From an uncultured Sporolactobacillus sp. (GTDB lineage: Bacteria; Bacillota; Bacilli; Bacillales; Sporolactobacillaceae): a stretch of 33,639 nt of DNA. Positions within the stretch are counted from its first letter, which is position 1, and each line of letters opens with the position of its first letter. A model generated the notes under the pieces. That model had not been told where the DNA came from. It saw only the letters and a program-made list of their open reading frames with translations, and made no database searches. Made by a program: the position numbers and the translations under genes. This document shows positions 32,629 through 33,639 of this stretch, piece by piece. Location of the stretch: positions 1 to 33,639 of the forward strand of contig UQRJ01000001.1 in the NCBI GenBank assembly GCA_900543345.1, read 5' to 3'.

Positions 32629-33451
32629 AAGGAGAAAAATCGGCCTGGCAATCCGTTACCTCATTACGATTCTAGTCATGCTACTGATGATTTATCCGTT
32701 CATCTACCTCGTGCTGAACTCATTCGCAAAGTGGGATCAGGTCGATAAAAAATTGTTCCCGACCGCTTATACGCTGCGCTCCTGGCACTGGCTGCTGCAT
32801 CCGTCGGCCACATCGGCTCCGGCACCGTGGCTTCACTCGTTCTTCAATACGGTCGTCGTTTCCGTCTGCTCGGTCGGTTTGATGCTGTTGTTCGCAATCA
32901 TGGTCGGTTATGCCCTCGCCAAACTGAATTTCAGAGGCAAACGATTTCTGGATAATACGATCATGTTCCAGATGTTTTTCCCGGCGATCATCCTATTGAT
33001 TCCGCAGTTTCTGCTGGTCACCGACGTCGGTTTGCTCAATAGCTACCTCGGCATGATCCTGCCGACCGCGCTGAGTCTGTGGGCAATTTTCATGTATACA
33101 AATTTTTTCCGGGCGATTCCCGATACATTGATCGAAGCGGCGCGTCTGGACGGTGCGGGCGATATGCGTATCTTGTTCAGCATCGTGCTGCCGATGTCCA
33201 AGTCGATCACCACCGTCATTTTCCTGTTTCTCTTTACCGATCGCTGGACCCTGCTGCTTTGGGACATGATCGTCGCCAAAAGTGATAAAATGGTCACATT
33301 AAATGTCCTGATCTCGCAGATGTTCGGACCGTACGCCACTTATCCGGGTCCGATGTATGCAGCTTCGGTGATTCTGACCATTCCGCTGATCGTCCTGTTC
33401 CTGCTTTTCTGCCGGAACTTCAAAGAGGGTATGCAGTTTACGCTAAAATAA
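32615..33451 (+). CDS. Sugar ABC transporter permease (MalG/UgpE type)
   Basis: This 278-residue inner-membrane protein has about six hydrophobic segments. The EAA loop is LIEAARLDGAGDMRILFSIVLP. I choose ATG 32615 with GGGGTG 6 bases upstream; GTG 32606 overlaps that SD. It overlaps the preceding gene by 14 bases. Together with the upstream permease it forms the membrane channel of a CUT1 importer. Confidence 0.93.
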   Translation: MVGHKRRKIGLAIRYLITILVMLLMIYPFIYLVLNSFAKWDQVDKKLFPTAYTLRSWHWLLHPSATSAPAPWLHSFFNTVVVSVCSVGLMLLFAIMVGYALAKLNFRGKRFLDNTIMFQMFFPAIILLIPQFLLVTDVGLLNSYLGMILPTALSLWAIFMYTNFFRAIPDTLIEAARLDGAGDMRILFSIVLPMSKSITTVIFLFLFTDRWTLLLWDMIVAKSDKMVTLNVLISQMFGPYATYPGPMYAASVILTIPLIVLFLLFCRNFKEGMQFTLK

Positions 33452-33498
33452 GCCTGACGAAATCAACCAACTTTTATTGAAATGAGGTGTCGGCGTTC

Positions 33499-33588
33499 AT
33501 GATTCATGTCCGTCGTTTTGCAGAAAATCCATTGATCGTACCGGAGCGGGTGCAACCGTGGCATCCGAATTGCGAGATCGTCGGCGCA
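33499..33588 (+). CDS. GH130 glycoside phosphorylase or hydrolase, N-terminal fragment
   Basis: Only 30 codons are present before adapter sequence begins at 33589. ATG 33499 has TGAGGTG (33483-33489) upstream. The residues MIHVRRFAENPLIVPERVQP, followed by a WHP..EIVGA stretch, match the N-terminus of family GH130 (beta-1,2-mannosidases and mannosyl-glucose or mannooligosaccharide phosphorylases), where NPLI-P-V and E(V/I)-GA are conserved. The gene follows the ABC permeases, as is common for GH130 loci. Family recognition from 30 residues is reasonable, but linkage specificity cannot be given. Confidence 0.7.
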
Positions 33589-33639
33589 CTGTCTCTTATA
33601 CACATCTCCGAGCCCACGAGACCCTAAGACATCTCGTAT
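33589..33639. other. Illumina Nextera i7 adapter, inverted (artefact)
   Basis: Bases 33589-33622 are the reverse complement of the Nextera read-2 adapter, beginning with the mosaic end. Bases 33623-33630 are the i7 index CCTAAGAC, and ATCTCGTAT (33631-33639) begins the P7 oligo. The first base or two of the adapter could coincide with genome sequence. The GH130 frame is broken here by the library, not by mutation. Confidence 0.97.

Noticed and set aside
48..33588. CRISPR array, rRNA or tRNA genes, or insertion sequences
   Set aside because: I saw no regularly spaced repeats, no cloverleaf or rRNA signatures and no transposase frame in the window.
1..33639. Terminal inverted repeats suggesting a transposon or linear element
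   Set aside because: The repeats are Nextera adapters with an index and P7 sequence, not biological ends.

Overview
The window is one assembled contig of a low-to-mid GC Bacillota genome. SigmaA-type promoters, strong purine-rich Shine-Dalgarno (SD) sites, cre-like sites, a Fur-type box, PTS permeases and MsmX/UgpC-type ABC importers all suggest a Bacillales-like organism. A Sporolactobacillus-type genome would fit, but this is a guess that cannot be confirmed from the sequence. Both termini (1-47 and 33589-33639) are Illumina Nextera adapter carrying the same i7 index, so the real genomic sequence is about 48-33588.

Layout. (a) 205-4880, minus strand: an unrecognised decayed frame; a two-gene unit of an XPB-type helicase and its helicase-associated-domain partner; then a DUF488-flavodoxin fusion behind a promoter with a Fur-type operator. 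(b) 5413-10098: shikimate genes. aroD runs on the minus strand. Divergent from it, aroF (DAHP synthase, type I-beta) and aroB run on the plus strand, followed by a CYP152-type P450 peroxygenase. A long aroF leader encodes a 23-residue peptide with clustered Tyr, Phe and Trp codons, followed by mutually exclusive RNA hairpins and two intrinsic terminators. This looks like ribosome-mediated attenuation by aromatic amino acids and is the most interesting element in the window. (c) 10180-20152, minus strand: one catabolic operon read as LacI regulator, ABC ATPase, solute-binding lipoprotein, two permeases, a PHP-domain metallohydrolase and a GH38 alpha-mannosidase, ending at a terminator shared with the P450 gene. 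(d) 20444-24178: an RpiR regulator divergent from a 1-phosphofructokinase-type kinase and a PTS EIIBCA permease. (e) 24600-25352: a TauE/SafE exporter. (f) 25628-29810: a GH63/MGH1-like glycosidase divergent from a trehalose-type PTS EIIBC, followed by a TreR-like GntR repressor; no GH13 phosphotrehalase is present here. (g) 30434-33588, plus strand: a second CUT1 sugar ABC importer (lipoprotein and two permeases) followed by the first 30 codons of a GH130 protein cut by the contig end.

Working together, regions c to g form a sugar-import and glycoside-hydrolysis island. GH38, GH130 and the GH63/MGH1-like protein share a mannoside theme: oligosaccharides would enter through the ABC importers or be phosphorylated by the PTS, then be hydrolysed in the cytoplasm. 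Control appears local (LacI, RpiR and GntR proteins beside palindromic sites) with possible CcpA input through cre-like sites. Substrate assignments are inferences.
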